DNA of 64,000 bases from JBEISR01 sp044371425 (GTDB lineage Bacteria; Planctomycetota; Planctomycetia; Pirellulales; Pirellulaceae), in assembly GCA_044371425.1 (NCBI GenBank), contig JBILTR010000003.1:186001-250000 (forward strand), given 5' to 3'. The notes under the pieces are model-generated. The model made no database searches. It was not told where the DNA came from and saw only the letters and a list, made by a program, of their open reading frames with translations. Shown here piece after piece: positions 40,957-50,174 of this stretch. Both the position numbers and the translations under genes were made by a program. How positions within the stretch are numbered: position 1 is the stretch's first letter; each line of letters opens with the position of its first letter.

Positions 40957-43900
40957 ATGGCCGTGACACGCGTGGCATGGTTGCTTGGGTTTCTTCTTTT
41001 CGCCTCGACGGCGTCTGCCTTCGAAGTCACCGTCGCCCGATTGATGCCCTACGGCGTTGCCTCCGGTTCCGCTCAAACGATGACCATCCACGGAACCGAA
41101 CTGCCAGTTCCCTTCCGCGGGTGGGTTAGCCATGGTGGAACGCTCGAGGTGGTAGAAAGCCATCCGGATCATGCGGTTCTCAAGGTCTCGCTTCCGGCGC
41201 TACCGGCTGGAGTCACGGCGGAACTGGCCGCGCTGGGCCCCGCAGGGCTCACGGCCCCCGTTCCACTTCTGGTCGATCCACTTCCCAGCCGCCGCGAAAC
41301 CGAAGGAAACAGCAATCCTCAAAACGCCATGGCTGCCACCATCGGGGAAGCAATCGATGGCACATTGGATGGCCCGACGGGAGACCATTATGCGATTGAA
41401 GGATCGCCAGGCGCCAAGATTCTTCTGGAAGTCATCTGCCAGCGACTTGGTTCCACCGCCGATCCGGTCCTAGCGATCATCGATTCTGCGGGGCAACCGA
41501 TTCAGATCGCCGATGATCGCGAACCAACCTTTGATGCAATGATGACAGCCACGATTCCCCCGTCAGGGAAGTTGCTTTTGGTGATTCATGAAAACCGATA
41601 CCAAGCCGGTGGCCGATATCGATTGCGCATCTTGGCCGATTCGGATCCATCAGCCGCTCTCCCCACTCTCCTCGAATCACCATCCCGTTGGCTGCAGGGT
41701 GAACAGGTTCAAGAACGACGGTCGACCCCGGACGAATCGTTCGTTCTCTCCGCCCCATCTCGGCTGGTCGGTGTCCTTGACTCTCCGCAGCAAGTCGATC
41801 GATACGAATGGACGCTACCGGAAAAAACACCGGTCTGGGTGGATGCCAGATCTCGGTCTCTTGGTTCGCCAGCCTTGTTGCAATTGCGGGTGATTGGTCC
41901 CGACGGATCCGCCATCGCTTCGGCCACCCCCGACGATTCGGATGACCTTGCGATCCATTTCACTACCGCGACCGCTGGCGTTTATCGCATGGAGGTTTCG
42001 GATCTACTGGGCCGTGGGTCGAGCGATTTTCGGTACCAGATCGATACGGCCACGCAGCCACATGTTCTGGTGCAGTTGAAGCCCGATGCAAAAACCCGCG
42101 ATCGCTTCCTTCTGGAGGAGGGTCAGGGAGCCGTTCCGATCGACTTTCAGGTAATCCGTCGAGGAGTCGATGGTCCAATCTGGATCAGGCCGCTTGAGGA
42201 TGCCCTGTCCCTTTCTCCCGATCCCTCCACCATTCCCGCTGGGGCTGCGGAAGGCCGACTGTGGTTCCGCGCACCTAGTGGCTGGAAGGGGAGCGATCTT
42301 GCGGCAGTCCAGTGGGTGGCGAGTTGGTCTTCCACGCAGCCGCATCTTGCCACACGGGTCACCGGAGACGCGCTCAGGCGAGCCAGACAAGCCACTAGTT
42401 ATGTCCCAGCCGCCAGCAACAATGGACTGACATGGCTGGCCGGAGTTGCCGCCAGCCCCAGCTTCTTCGTCCCAGTCCCACCCAGTCAGCCAACCGCCAT
42501 CGATGCCAAGACTCAGAAGCTGGAGATCTCCTGGACCATTCAGCGCCCGCAGGCTGAGTTCAAGGAGCCGGTCACCTGGACTCCGATGGCGTGGCCTTCC
42601 GGCTGGACGATGCAAAGCAAGATGGAAGGGGACCAAGTGACGGCGACGATCGAACGACCGATCGACAGCCGGGATCGGCCAACCCAGCTTCGCGTAGCAG
42701 GGCTTGCCGAGTTTCAAGGGAAGGGACGATGGGAGGCTGTCGACCTGCCTCTCCAGTGGAATCGTTCCCCCATCGCTGCCGTCCGATTGGAAGTGGTGCC
42801 CGAAGCGATCTCCCTCGTGGGGCGAGCCGCGACAGCGGGCATGGTCGTCACCGGCCTGGAAGCGTCGGGGCGAGCTACCGATATGACCGACTCGATGCAA
42901 GTTACACTTGCCGATCCATCGATTGCTCGATGGGAATCGGGCCGCTGGATCGCGCTGGCCGATGGCACCACGACGGCGACCATCCAGCAGGGTGAACTGC
43001 AAACCCAGATACCGATCGAAGTGCGACAGAGCGGTGTGGAGCTGCCGATCTCCTTCCTTCACCAAACCCTACCCGCGCTCAGCAAGATGAATTGCAACTC
43101 GGGGGCATGCCATGGTTCTCCCAGTGGCAAAGGGGGATTCCGGCTTTCTCTTCGCGCCTTCGACAGCCAGCTCGATCAACTGACACTCATCCGCGAGGAT
43201 TTCGGTCGCCGAACCAATCTTCAGGAACCCGACAAGAGCCTCCTGCTGCTCAAGCCGCTGATGCGGGTCGCGCATGGAGGCGGCTTGCAACTACGCACTA
43301 GCGACCCGGCGTACAACGTGCTTCGCGACTGGATTGCACAAGGAGCCAAAACCGACCCAGCCGACATGCCGCGTCCATCGGGAATCGAAGTGCTACCAAG
43401 CCTACGGCCCGTCGTGCGGGAAACAGGGACCAAGATCCCGCTGGTGGTGTTTGCAAAGTTCCAGGACGGATCCCGTCGGGAGATCACCGATTTGGCCGCC
43501 TATGAGAGCTCGGATGCTTCGATCGCGGCGGTGGATCCACGAGGCATCGTCAGCAGTCGCAAGCGAGGCGAAGCGGTGGTCTTGGTTCGGTATCTCGAGT
43601 GGATCGAAGCGATTCCGGTCCGCTTTGAAGAGGAAGTCCCCGGATATCTATGGGAGTCGAGGCCACAGCATAACTTCATCGATGAGCTGGTGGACGCCAA
43701 ACTGCAGCAGATGCAGATTGCCGCTTCCCCTGTCTGCTCCGATTCCGAATTCCTCCGTCGCAGCACGCTGGATGTTCTTGGCCGCCTTCCTAGCCCCGAG
43801 GAGGCATTGAGCTTTGCTGCGGATGCCGATCCAGCGAAACGCAATCGATGGATCGATCACCTACTGCAACAACCGGAGTATGCTTCCTTCTGGGCTCTCA

Positions 43901-45138
43901 AGTGGGGAGATCTTCTGCGGCTGACATCCAAGCAAGTGGGAGACGATGCGGTCTACAAGTACCACCGATGGCTAGAACAAGCTTTCCGCGATAACCTCCC
44001 CTACGATCTGTTTGCACGGACGCTGTTGATGGCAACCGGCAGCACGCACTCCAATCCCCCCGCCAACTTCTACCGTACTTCAGCGGATCGCAACGACAGC
44101 GTCGAAACCTTCTCCCAGGTCTTTCTGGGCGCTAGACTTCAGTGCGCCAAGTGCCACAACCATCCGTTCGAGCGATGGACGCAAGACAATTACTATGGAC
44201 TTGGGGTCTTCTTCGAGCAGGTGCAGAGAAAGAAAACCTCACGCCCCAACGAACTGGTTGTGTGGATGGCACCTGCAGGTCAGGTGGTACAACCAAGGAC
44301 CGGGCAGGTGATGAAGCCCTGGCTGCCTCAGCAGGGCACACTGTCGGATCCGATCGCCGGCGACCCCAGGCAGCCACTGGTCGACTGGCTGCTGAACCCA
44401 GCCAACCCTTACTTTGCTCGGATTGAGGCCAATAGGATTTGGCGTCAATGTTTCTCTCGCGGGATCGTCGACCCCATCGACGACTTCCGCGATTCCAATC
44501 CACCCTCCAATGGCCCTCTATTGGATCGGTTGGCAAAGGAACTGGTCGATTCCAAATACGATCGAAGGCACCTGCTGAAGACGATCCTCCAAAGTCGCAC
44601 CTACCAGTCCAGCAGCATGACGCTCGCCTCCAATCGCGAGGATGAAAGGTACTTCTCACACCAGCGCCCACGCTTGCTTGCCGCCGAACCGCTGCTGGAT
44701 GCCATCGGCCAGGTGACTGGCCTTCCCCATCAGTTCGCAGGCTTCCCTGCCGGAACCAAGGCGACGCAAATCCCTGGCCCCGACCTCGCCAAAGTCGATT
44801 TTCTGAAGGTCTTGGGAAAACCGGAACGCAATTCCGTCTGCGCTTGCGAGCGATCGGAGGATTCGAATCTGGGGATGGCGATCGAGTTCTTCAACGGCCA
44901 ACTGTTGCATGAAAAGCTGCGCAACGAACAGAACCGATTCCGCAAAGCGATCGCTGCAGGAAAAACTCCAGAACAGGTGTTGGAGGAACTCTACTTGGCA
45001 GCGTTGTCCAGGCGCCCGTCCCCCGACGAACTGAAGGCAGCCAGCGATCACTGGACGAAGACAGGTGATCTTTCCGCCGCGTTCGAAGATATCTGCTGGG
45101 CCCTGCTGAATACGGATGAGTTCCTATTCCAGCATTGA
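40957..45138 (+). CDS. Secreted DUF1549/DUF1553 protein with Ig-like and cytochrome-like domains
   Basis: A 1,393-residue exported protein of the large planctomycete family. A signal peptide (MAVTRVAWLLGFLLFASTASA) starts at ATG 40957, with GAGG six bases upstream. Two beta-rich PPC-like regions follow (about 110-360), then Ig-like (BIG2-type) segments near 605-690 and 825-895. Between them lies the family's cytochrome-like motif CNSGACHG (C713), with GKGGFRLSL after it. DUF1549 occupies about 905-1110 and includes CAKCHNHPF (C1063); DUF1553 occupies about 1138-1385. The molecular function of these domains is not established; the paired Cys/His motifs suggest haem binding. The next gene encodes a c-type cytochrome/WD40 protein only 41 bases downstream, the usual partner arrangement, so an operon is likely. 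Confidence 0.85.
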   Translation: MAVTRVAWLLGFLLFASTASAFEVTVARLMPYGVASGSAQTMTIHGTELPVPFRGWVSHGGTLEVVESHPDHAVLKVSLPALPAGVTAELAALGPAGLTAPVPLLVDPLPSRRETEGNSNPQNAMAATIGEAIDGTLDGPTGDHYAIEGSPGAKILLEVICQRLGSTADPVLAIIDSAGQPIQIADDREPTFDAMMTATIPPSGKLLLVIHENRYQAGGRYRLRILADSDPSAALPTLLESPSRWLQGEQVQERRSTPDESFVLSAPSRLVGVLDSPQQVDRYEWTLPEKTPVWVDARSRSLGSPALLQLRVIGPDGSAIASATPDDSDDLAIHFTTATAGVYRMEVSDLLGRGSSDFRYQIDTATQPHVLVQLKPDAKTRDRFLLEEGQGAVPIDFQVIRRGVDGPIWIRPLEDALSLSPDPSTIPAGAAEGRLWFRAPSGWKGSDLAAVQWVASWSSTQPHLATRVTGDALRRARQATSYVPAASNNGLTWLAGVAASPSFFVPVPPSQPTAIDAKTQKLEISWTIQRPQAEFKEPVTWTPMAWPSGWTMQSKMEGDQVTATIERPIDSRDRPTQLRVAGLAEFQGKGRWEAVDLPLQWNRSPIAAVRLEVVPEAISLVGRAATAGMVVTGLEASGRATDMTDSMQVTLADPSIARWESGRWIALADGTTTATIQQGELQTQIPIEVRQSGVELPISFLHQTLPALSKMNCNSGACHGSPSGKGGFRLSLRAFDSQLDQLTLIREDFGRRTNLQEPDKSLLLLKPLMRVAHGGGLQLRTSDPAYNVLRDWIAQGAKTDPADMPRPSGIEVLPSLRPVVRETGTKIPLVVFAKFQDGSRREITDLAAYESSDASIAAVDPRGIVSSRKRGEAVVLVRYLEWIEAIPVRFEEEVPGYLWESRPQHNFIDELVDAKLQQMQIAASPVCSDSEFLRRSTLDVLGRLPSPEEALSFAADADPAKRNRWIDHLLQQPEYASFWALKWGDLLRLTSKQVGDDAVYKYHRWLEQAFRDNLPYDLFARTLLMATGSTHSNPPANFYRTSADRNDSVETFSQVFLGARLQCAKCHNHPFERWTQDNYYGLGVFFEQVQRKKTSRPNELVVWMAPAGQVVQPRTGQVMKPWLPQQGTLSDPIAGDPRQPLVDWLLNPANPYFARIEANRIWRQCFSRGIVDPIDDFRDSNPPSNGPLLDRLAKELVDSKYDRRHLLKTILQSRTYQSSSMTLASNREDERYFSHQRPRLLAAEPLLDAIGQVTGLPHQFAGFPAGTKATQIPGPDLAKVDFLKVLGKPERNSVCACERSEDSNLGMAIEFFNGQLLHEKLRNEQNRFRKAIAAGKTPEQVLEELYLAALSRRPSPDELKAASDHWTKTGDLSAAFEDICWALLNTDEFLFQH

Positions 45139-45179
45139 CCCCACCCAACCGATCACACTCCACTGGGAGAATCTCCCGC

Positions 45180-46616
45180 ATGTTTTCCTGGCTCTATTTT
45201 CTTATCATCCCAGCCGCTTGTTTGGTTGGCCAACCGCCAGCCCAGCAAACGGAAGCTGCCGACGCTGGCCAACCTCCTGCGCCTGCCGCACCGGCTCCAT
45301 CGGTCGAACCGATTTCCTTTCAGGCAGCAGTCGCGCCGATTCTGCAGGAAGCATGTGTCTCCTGTCACGGCGCAAGGAAGGCAGAAGGGGGCTATCGGAT
45401 CGATACTCTGGGTAAATTGGAAATCGCAGGAGACGGTGGCACCGCCCCGATCGATCGTAAGGAATGGACGCAAAGTGAAATCTATCAGCGAATCATCTCC
45501 GAGGATCCTGCGACCCGCATGCCGGCAGAGCGGGAGCCGCTGACCAAAGATCAGATTGAAACGATCGCCAAATGGCTGGAGCAAGGGGCGGTAGTCAACC
45601 GCCTGGGGGAACCCCAGCCACCTCCCACCACGACGCTGCTCCAGATCCTACCGGCTCCCTTGTACCCACCAAGTCCCGTCCAGTATCGCCATCCCATTCC
45701 GGTCACTTCCGTCGCATGGACTCCCGACGGCGGTCAGTGGATTACCTCCGGGTACCACGAACTGCTGGTATGGAATCCGGTTGATGGAAGCTTGGTGCGA
45801 AGGGTAGGGAACCTCCCCCAACGCATCACCTCCATGGTTTGGAACCCCGAGGGGACACACCTAGCGATTGCAGGTGGAACACCGGGCAGCTTCGGGGAAC
45901 TGCGAGTGGTTCGATGGGAGGATGGCCAGATCCAGTCCAGCCAACTGCGTGGAACCGACTTGTTTCTGGACATCGCCTACAGTCCATCCGGGACTCAGAT
46001 CGCAGTTGCCTGCTCCGATGGTTCGGTACGACTGGTTGATGCGGTGCAGCTAACCGAGCAGAAGGTATTGCCAAGCCATGCCGATCGCGTCGAGTCGGTG
46101 GCGTGGAGCCCTGATGGGATGCGTTTGGTCTCTGCCAGTCGCGACAAGTCCGCCAAGGTCTACGACGCGGTTCAAGGAGAGCTTCTGGCGAGCTTTTCCG
46201 GTCATGGCGCTGCAGTCCACGACGCCCGGTTTCTGGGGTCGCCTCTGGTCATCCTTTCGATCGGCGCCGACAACAAAGCGATCCGATGGGAGGTAGAAGG
46301 AGCGAAGAAAACGGGAGAATGGGCAGCCGCTGGAGAGCCCTTTCAATTGGTTCAGCAGGGAGACTGGACTGCAGTGGCAGGCACCAAGTCGATTCAGCTG
46401 CTAGACCCTCAAGCGATGCAATCACCCAAGAGCCTTGAAGGCCCCGGCGACTGGACGATCAGCGCGTCGATCCATGGGCCAACTGGAAAACTGCTGACTG
46501 GCAGTGTGAATGGTCAGGTACAGGCGTGGTCGCTGGCCGATGGGGCGGCTCAGGGAAAACTCAACGCATGGCCCCAAGCGATGGCCGCGCCTCCCGTCGC
46601 GCCCGCGCCCCCCTGA
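45180..46616 (+). CDS. c-type cytochrome (PSC-type) fused to a WD40 propeller
   Basis: A 478-residue exported protein. The haem-binding motif CVSCH (C59-H63) lies in the planctomycete cytochrome C domain: VAPILQEAC before it, then an RMPAEREPLT loop with the axial Met candidate and IAKWLEQGA. The rest is a WD40 beta-propeller of about seven blades, one reading SHADRVESVAWSPDGMRLVSASRD. The ATG at 45180 is preceded by GGGAGA nine bases upstream. An in-frame TTG at 45135 overlaps the preceding stop (TTGA) and would add an Arg-containing n-region before MFSWLYFLIIPAAC, so it remains possible. It probably works in the periplasm or surface layer with the preceding DUF1549/DUF1553 protein; the electron partner is unknown. 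Confidence 0.85.
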   Translation: MFSWLYFLIIPAACLVGQPPAQQTEAADAGQPPAPAAPAPSVEPISFQAAVAPILQEACVSCHGARKAEGGYRIDTLGKLEIAGDGGTAPIDRKEWTQSEIYQRIISEDPATRMPAEREPLTKDQIETIAKWLEQGAVVNRLGEPQPPPTTTLLQILPAPLYPPSPVQYRHPIPVTSVAWTPDGGQWITSGYHELLVWNPVDGSLVRRVGNLPQRITSMVWNPEGTHLAIAGGTPGSFGELRVVRWEDGQIQSSQLRGTDLFLDIAYSPSGTQIAVACSDGSVRLVDAVQLTEQKVLPSHADRVESVAWSPDGMRLVSASRDKSAKVYDAVQGELLASFSGHGAAVHDARFLGSPLVILSIGADNKAIRWEVEGAKKTGEWAAAGEPFQLVQQGDWTAVAGTKSIQLLDPQAMQSPKSLEGPGDWTISASIHGPTGKLLTGSVNGQVQAWSLADGAAQGKLNAWPQAMAAPPVAPAPP

Positions 46617-46637
46617 TGCGTGCGGCTCACCCAGCCT

Positions 46638-47204
46638 CTACCTTGCACCCGACCATGGCTTGACGGACCATCCCGTCGACGTGGTTTCGACGGCGCGGTT
46701 GAGTACCGCGCGTTCGTTGGATGGCAACTGAGCGAAGACGGTGATGCGGCGAACCTCCTGCGTGCTTGGGCGGAAGTTGACATTGCCTCCTTTGGTCACA
46801 AATCGTTCCAGGGGTGCAACGAGCGTCTCTCCGGGTGCCAAGGGCTGGAAGTGGTAATGGACAAAGGCCTTGTTGATCGATACGGATACGTTTTCCCAAA
46901 CCTCGCCGGTTCGGTTGGTGACGATGATCGAGGGAAGCAGACGGGGGGTTGCATCGGGCTGATTGGGAGGAGTCCATGGTCGCGTCTCGACCAGCACCTC
47001 CCCATCCAAAATCGCCTCGGGACGCTTCTCGATGCTGTTCCACATCATCCCGACCCAACCGACCCCCGCTCCGATGATCCCCAGAAGGAGAGCGGTGAAC
47101 TGAAACCTCGATAGAACGTAGGGCCTTCCCATGGCGCGGGCTGTTCCTGTCATAATAAGTGTGGCGAGGTCGCCGGACGCTAGTGATGAGGATCGATCGC
47201 TCAT
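46638..47204 (-). CDS. Small single-span membrane protein of unknown function
   Basis: The 188-residue product has one hydrophobic span (FTALLLGIIGAGVGWVGMMW, about residues 36-55) after a short N-terminus, then a strand-rich soluble part (SIIVTNRTGEVWENVSVSIN, then PLAPGETLVAPLERF). This soluble part looks like a small beta-sandwich domain outside the membrane. Its stop is only 21 bases from the stop of the convergent cytochrome gene. The start is uncertain: ATG 47204 gives the longest form, and ATG 47132 (MGRPYVLSRF) would remove 24 residues of low similarity. No family was recognised. Confidence 0.55.
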   Translation of the reverse strand: MSDRSSSLASGDLATLIMTGTARAMGRPYVLSRFQFTALLLGIIGAGVGWVGMMWNSIEKRPEAILDGEVLVETRPWTPPNQPDATPRLLPSIIVTNRTGEVWENVSVSINKAFVHYHFQPLAPGETLVAPLERFVTKGGNVNFRPSTQEVRRITVFAQLPSNERAVLNRAVETTSTGWSVKPWSGAR

Positions 47205-47324
47205 CCCATCGACTCGACCACCTCACCCTCTAGGACCGCAGAAAAAAGTGAATCCGTCACACTTCCGTGCGACCCGCTTGCCGCGCCTCGCAATCAATCC
47301 CCTTCGACTCCAAGGAGCCACTCC

Positions 47325-48221
47325 ATGACGACGCATTGTACCTCAAGACGCACATGGATCCAGCAAACCTCTGCGGCTGCCGCTTTCTGCGTCGCAGCCT
47401 CCAAGATGAGCTTGGCAGACCAGCCCACCAAGAAGATCCTCTTTTTCAATCGAAGCGCAGGTTTCGAGCACTCGGTGGTCAAGCGCGATGGCGATGCCCC
47501 TTCTTTCGCCGAACGGATGATGACCGAATTCGGAAAGAAGCACCGATTTGAAGTGATGAGCACCAAGGATGGCCGGGTCTTCGAAAAGGACTATCGCGAT
47601 TTCGATGCCTTCTTTTTTTACACCACCGAGGACCTGACTACCGAGGGGGGCGATCGCCAACCTCCGATGTCCAAAGAGGGAAAGAGGAACTTTCTGGAAG
47701 CGATCTCTGCCGGCAAAGGATTTGCAGGGGCTCACTGCGCATCGGATACCTTCCACACCGCTGGCGATCGTACGAAGGGTCAGGAGACGCCCGATCCTTA
47801 CATCGCCATGATCGGTGGGGAGTTCATTCGCCACGGACAGCAGCAGACGGCGACCATGCGAGTGGTCGACAAGCAGTTTCAGGGACTGGAGGGGGTGCGT
47901 GAAGACTTCGATCTTCACGAGGAATGGTATTCGCTCAAGAACTTTGCTCCCGATATGCACGTGCTCCTAGTTCAGGAGACGGAGGGAATGAAGGATGCCG
48001 ACTACCAGCGTCCTGCCTACCCAGCGACGTGGATCCGCAGACATGGGCAAGGCCGCGTCTTCTACACCTCGATGGGCCATCGCGAAGATGTCTGGACCAA
48101 TCCAATCTTCGAGAAGGTATTGATGGGCGGAATGAACTGGATCCTCCAGCGATTTGACGCCGACACGACCGCCAATCTCGCGATGGTCACCCCTCAGGCT
48201 GGCGTTCTTCCCAAGCTCTAG
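47325..48221 (+). CDS. ThuA-domain protein with Tat-like signal peptide
   Basis: A 298-residue protein of the ThuA (trehalose utilisation) group, which has a class I glutamine amidotransferase-like fold. It shows KKILFFNRSAGFEHS near the start, then FDAFFFYTTEDL, FAGAHCASDTFHT, PYIAMIGGEFIRHG and a closing GRVFYTSMGHREDVW. The N-terminus (SRRTWIQQTSAAAAF) has twin arginines before a hydrophobic stretch, as in Tat substrates that are exported folded. An AAGGAG site lies seven bases before ATG 47325. In planctomycetes such genes often lie near DUF1549/DUF1553 and sugar-degradation genes; the substrate is unknown and activity is not established for many family members. Confidence 0.82.
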   Translation: MTTHCTSRRTWIQQTSAAAAFCVAASKMSLADQPTKKILFFNRSAGFEHSVVKRDGDAPSFAERMMTEFGKKHRFEVMSTKDGRVFEKDYRDFDAFFFYTTEDLTTEGGDRQPPMSKEGKRNFLEAISAGKGFAGAHCASDTFHTAGDRTKGQETPDPYIAMIGGEFIRHGQQQTATMRVVDKQFQGLEGVREDFDLHEEWYSLKNFAPDMHVLLVQETEGMKDADYQRPAYPATWIRRHGQGRVFYTSMGHREDVWTNPIFEKVLMGGMNWILQRFDADTTANLAMVTPQAGVLPKL

Positions 48222-48358
48222 TCGGGCAAGCAGCGTTAGCGCGGCGAATCGATAGCGGTGGCCAAGCTGGCGCCGCGATTGGCCCATGGCGTCCGAATCA
48301 GCGGCTGGCCGTGAGCTCGACGATTCCAGCTACCCAGAGTGATGCTTCAGGCGATGTC

Positions 48359-49975
48359 TCAGGGCGATGCCGGTGCTTCCGGAGCGTCGTACTGGTCATC
48401 CAGGAGTTTTTCGAAATCGCGTGGCAGACGCATGCCATCATCGGCCGATTTGGCTTTCTGAAGATACTCGCGCGCCAGCTTCTTGCTGAGCGCATTGGCG
48501 GTTGCCGACAGACCGCAATAAACGCCACGGCATCCCAGATCGATCGCGTTGGATTGATCCAACTGGAGATCGGCTAGACCCATGGCGATTCCAACAGGCA
48601 TTGCCGACCAGGGATGACTTTCATTTTTGCCCGAAACGCGAACAACCAACCTTTCGGCAGTCGCTTCGACAAAAGCGACCTGATTGCCCAAGACTTCAAA
48701 GGAACTCCCTGCCGACATTTCCATTCCCGCCTTGCGGATCGCTTCGTCGAATCGCTTGCTCATCTTGATCGCCATATCCAACCTGGCAACCTGGTCGCTT
48801 TCGGGAGGAGCCATCGCGAGCTGCCTAGCTGTCTCCAGCTGGGTTTCAGCCTGTGGAAAGTTCTGAGTCTTGATCGCCTGAAGGACCTGACGCATCGCAT
48901 CGGCATAAAGCAGCCGATCGGTTGCGCTCATCGGTATCGTTTCCGGTGACGGCTCGACTGCAGGCGTCTCGGTCTCCATCGGACGCTCTGCCGGTGCGGC
49001 GGCGGAAGGCTGGACAGTTGCGGTGCTGGTCGCCTCGGTTTTCGCCCCTTCGTTCGCCATGTCTTTGGAATTGGCCTGAGCTATTTTCTGCGTTAACCCT
49101 TCGGCGTTGGCCATGCCGGAATCGAGTCGAAATTTATCACCGCCCTGCGTCAATTTGGGCATCGTGGGGGTGGGGTTGCGAGGAGCCACGGGGGCTGGCA
49201 CCGAAGGATTCTGACCCTGCGCGGACGCAGTGACCGCTGGTGCGGCTGGCTCGCCTAGACGAGCCTGTGCTACTTCGGCCTGCTGGCGATTTTGCGTCGA
49301 TCGGTAGTAGAACCAAGCGGCTCCCGACATCGCTGCCACCGAGGCAGATGCCAGGAGAATCCAATGCAATCGCTGTGCGTCTTTTCGCGCGCGAGGCATC
49401 GGGGCGGAACGAGTGGTTGCGGTCGTTTTGCCGCCGACTGCAGCCAACCGCCGTCCCCCCTGGCCAGATGCGGATCCACTCTCGGCACTGGACCGTCGTG
49501 GGTCGATCGCCGACGAGGCTCTGGGAAGCGCCTGCCCTTGCCCCAACACGGCGGTCCAAGTCGCCAGCCTCTGCTCGTCCGACTCCATCCAGTCCGGCCA
49601 ATCGGATTCCTCTTGCAGCAGTGCCGCCGCATCCAATGGAGCTCGAGGATCCCCCTGCGGAAACCATCGCGACTCCTCGGCCCCCACTGGTAACTCGACC
49701 GCTGCGTCTACCAGTTTGCGGTTGTACAATTCGCGCTTCCCAGGATCCAGAAGGGTCGCTTTGGCCTGCTGAACCAGCCGCGCTGCGACCTCCCAGGGGC
49801 CGGGATCGGAGACTTTGTCGTACTGCTTGAGCAGTTCAATCGCCTTCTGCAACGCGCTTCGAACCTGCACCTCATCGGCATCGCGAGAAATCCCAAGCAA
49901 GTCGTAGAAACTGGAATGCTTCGGATCCAGCCTGCGCCCCAGCACCTTCAGTACGCTCTCCTGCAATCCGCTCAT
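48359..49975 (-). CDS. J-like domain membrane protein lacking the HPD motif
   Basis: The 538-residue product starts at ATG 49975 with GGGAGG six bases upstream. Residues about 23-75 read like a J domain (FYDLLGISRDADEVQVRSAL, then LLDPGKRELYNRKL), but the HPD tripeptide needed to stimulate Hsp70 is absent (KQYDKVSDPGPW in its place). A Ser/Arg/Gly-rich linker follows, then a single transmembrane segment near 203-222 (HWILLASASVAAMSGAAWFYY), an Ala/Pro/Gln-rich stretch and a C-terminal region with no recognised family. The topology suggests a cytosolic N-terminus and an exported C-terminus. The next plus-strand gene begins 200 bases away. Confidence 0.65.
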   Translation of the reverse strand: MSGLQESVLKVLGRRLDPKHSSFYDLLGISRDADEVQVRSALQKAIELLKQYDKVSDPGPWEVAARLVQQAKATLLDPGKRELYNRKLVDAAVELPVGAEESRWFPQGDPRAPLDAAALLQEESDWPDWMESDEQRLATWTAVLGQGQALPRASSAIDPRRSSAESGSASGQGGRRLAAVGGKTTATTRSAPMPRARKDAQRLHWILLASASVAAMSGAAWFYYRSTQNRQQAEVAQARLGEPAAPAVTASAQGQNPSVPAPVAPRNPTPTMPKLTQGGDKFRLDSGMANAEGLTQKIAQANSKDMANEGAKTEATSTATVQPSAAAPAERPMETETPAVEPSPETIPMSATDRLLYADAMRQVLQAIKTQNFPQAETQLETARQLAMAPPESDQVARLDMAIKMSKRFDEAIRKAGMEMSAGSSFEVLGNQVAFVEATAERLVVRVSGKNESHPWSAMPVGIAMGLADLQLDQSNAIDLGCRGVYCGLSATANALSKKLAREYLQKAKSADDGMRLPRDFEKLLDDQYDAPEAPASP

Positions 49976-50174
49976 CGCTCGCCTCCCGCAAATCGCTATC
50001 CGGCTAGACCAACGCTGCGATCTGAACGAGCCCTCGATGGCAAGTTCCCGCCAGAGCATCTCCCCAGATCGTATCTTTCATGCTAAACCATCCACCTGGC
50101 CTGAGACGTCTCGGCCGCCGGAAGAGTTCAGGAAAATCCCAACCACAGCGACGCAGCTTGAGGATGGACGCGCG

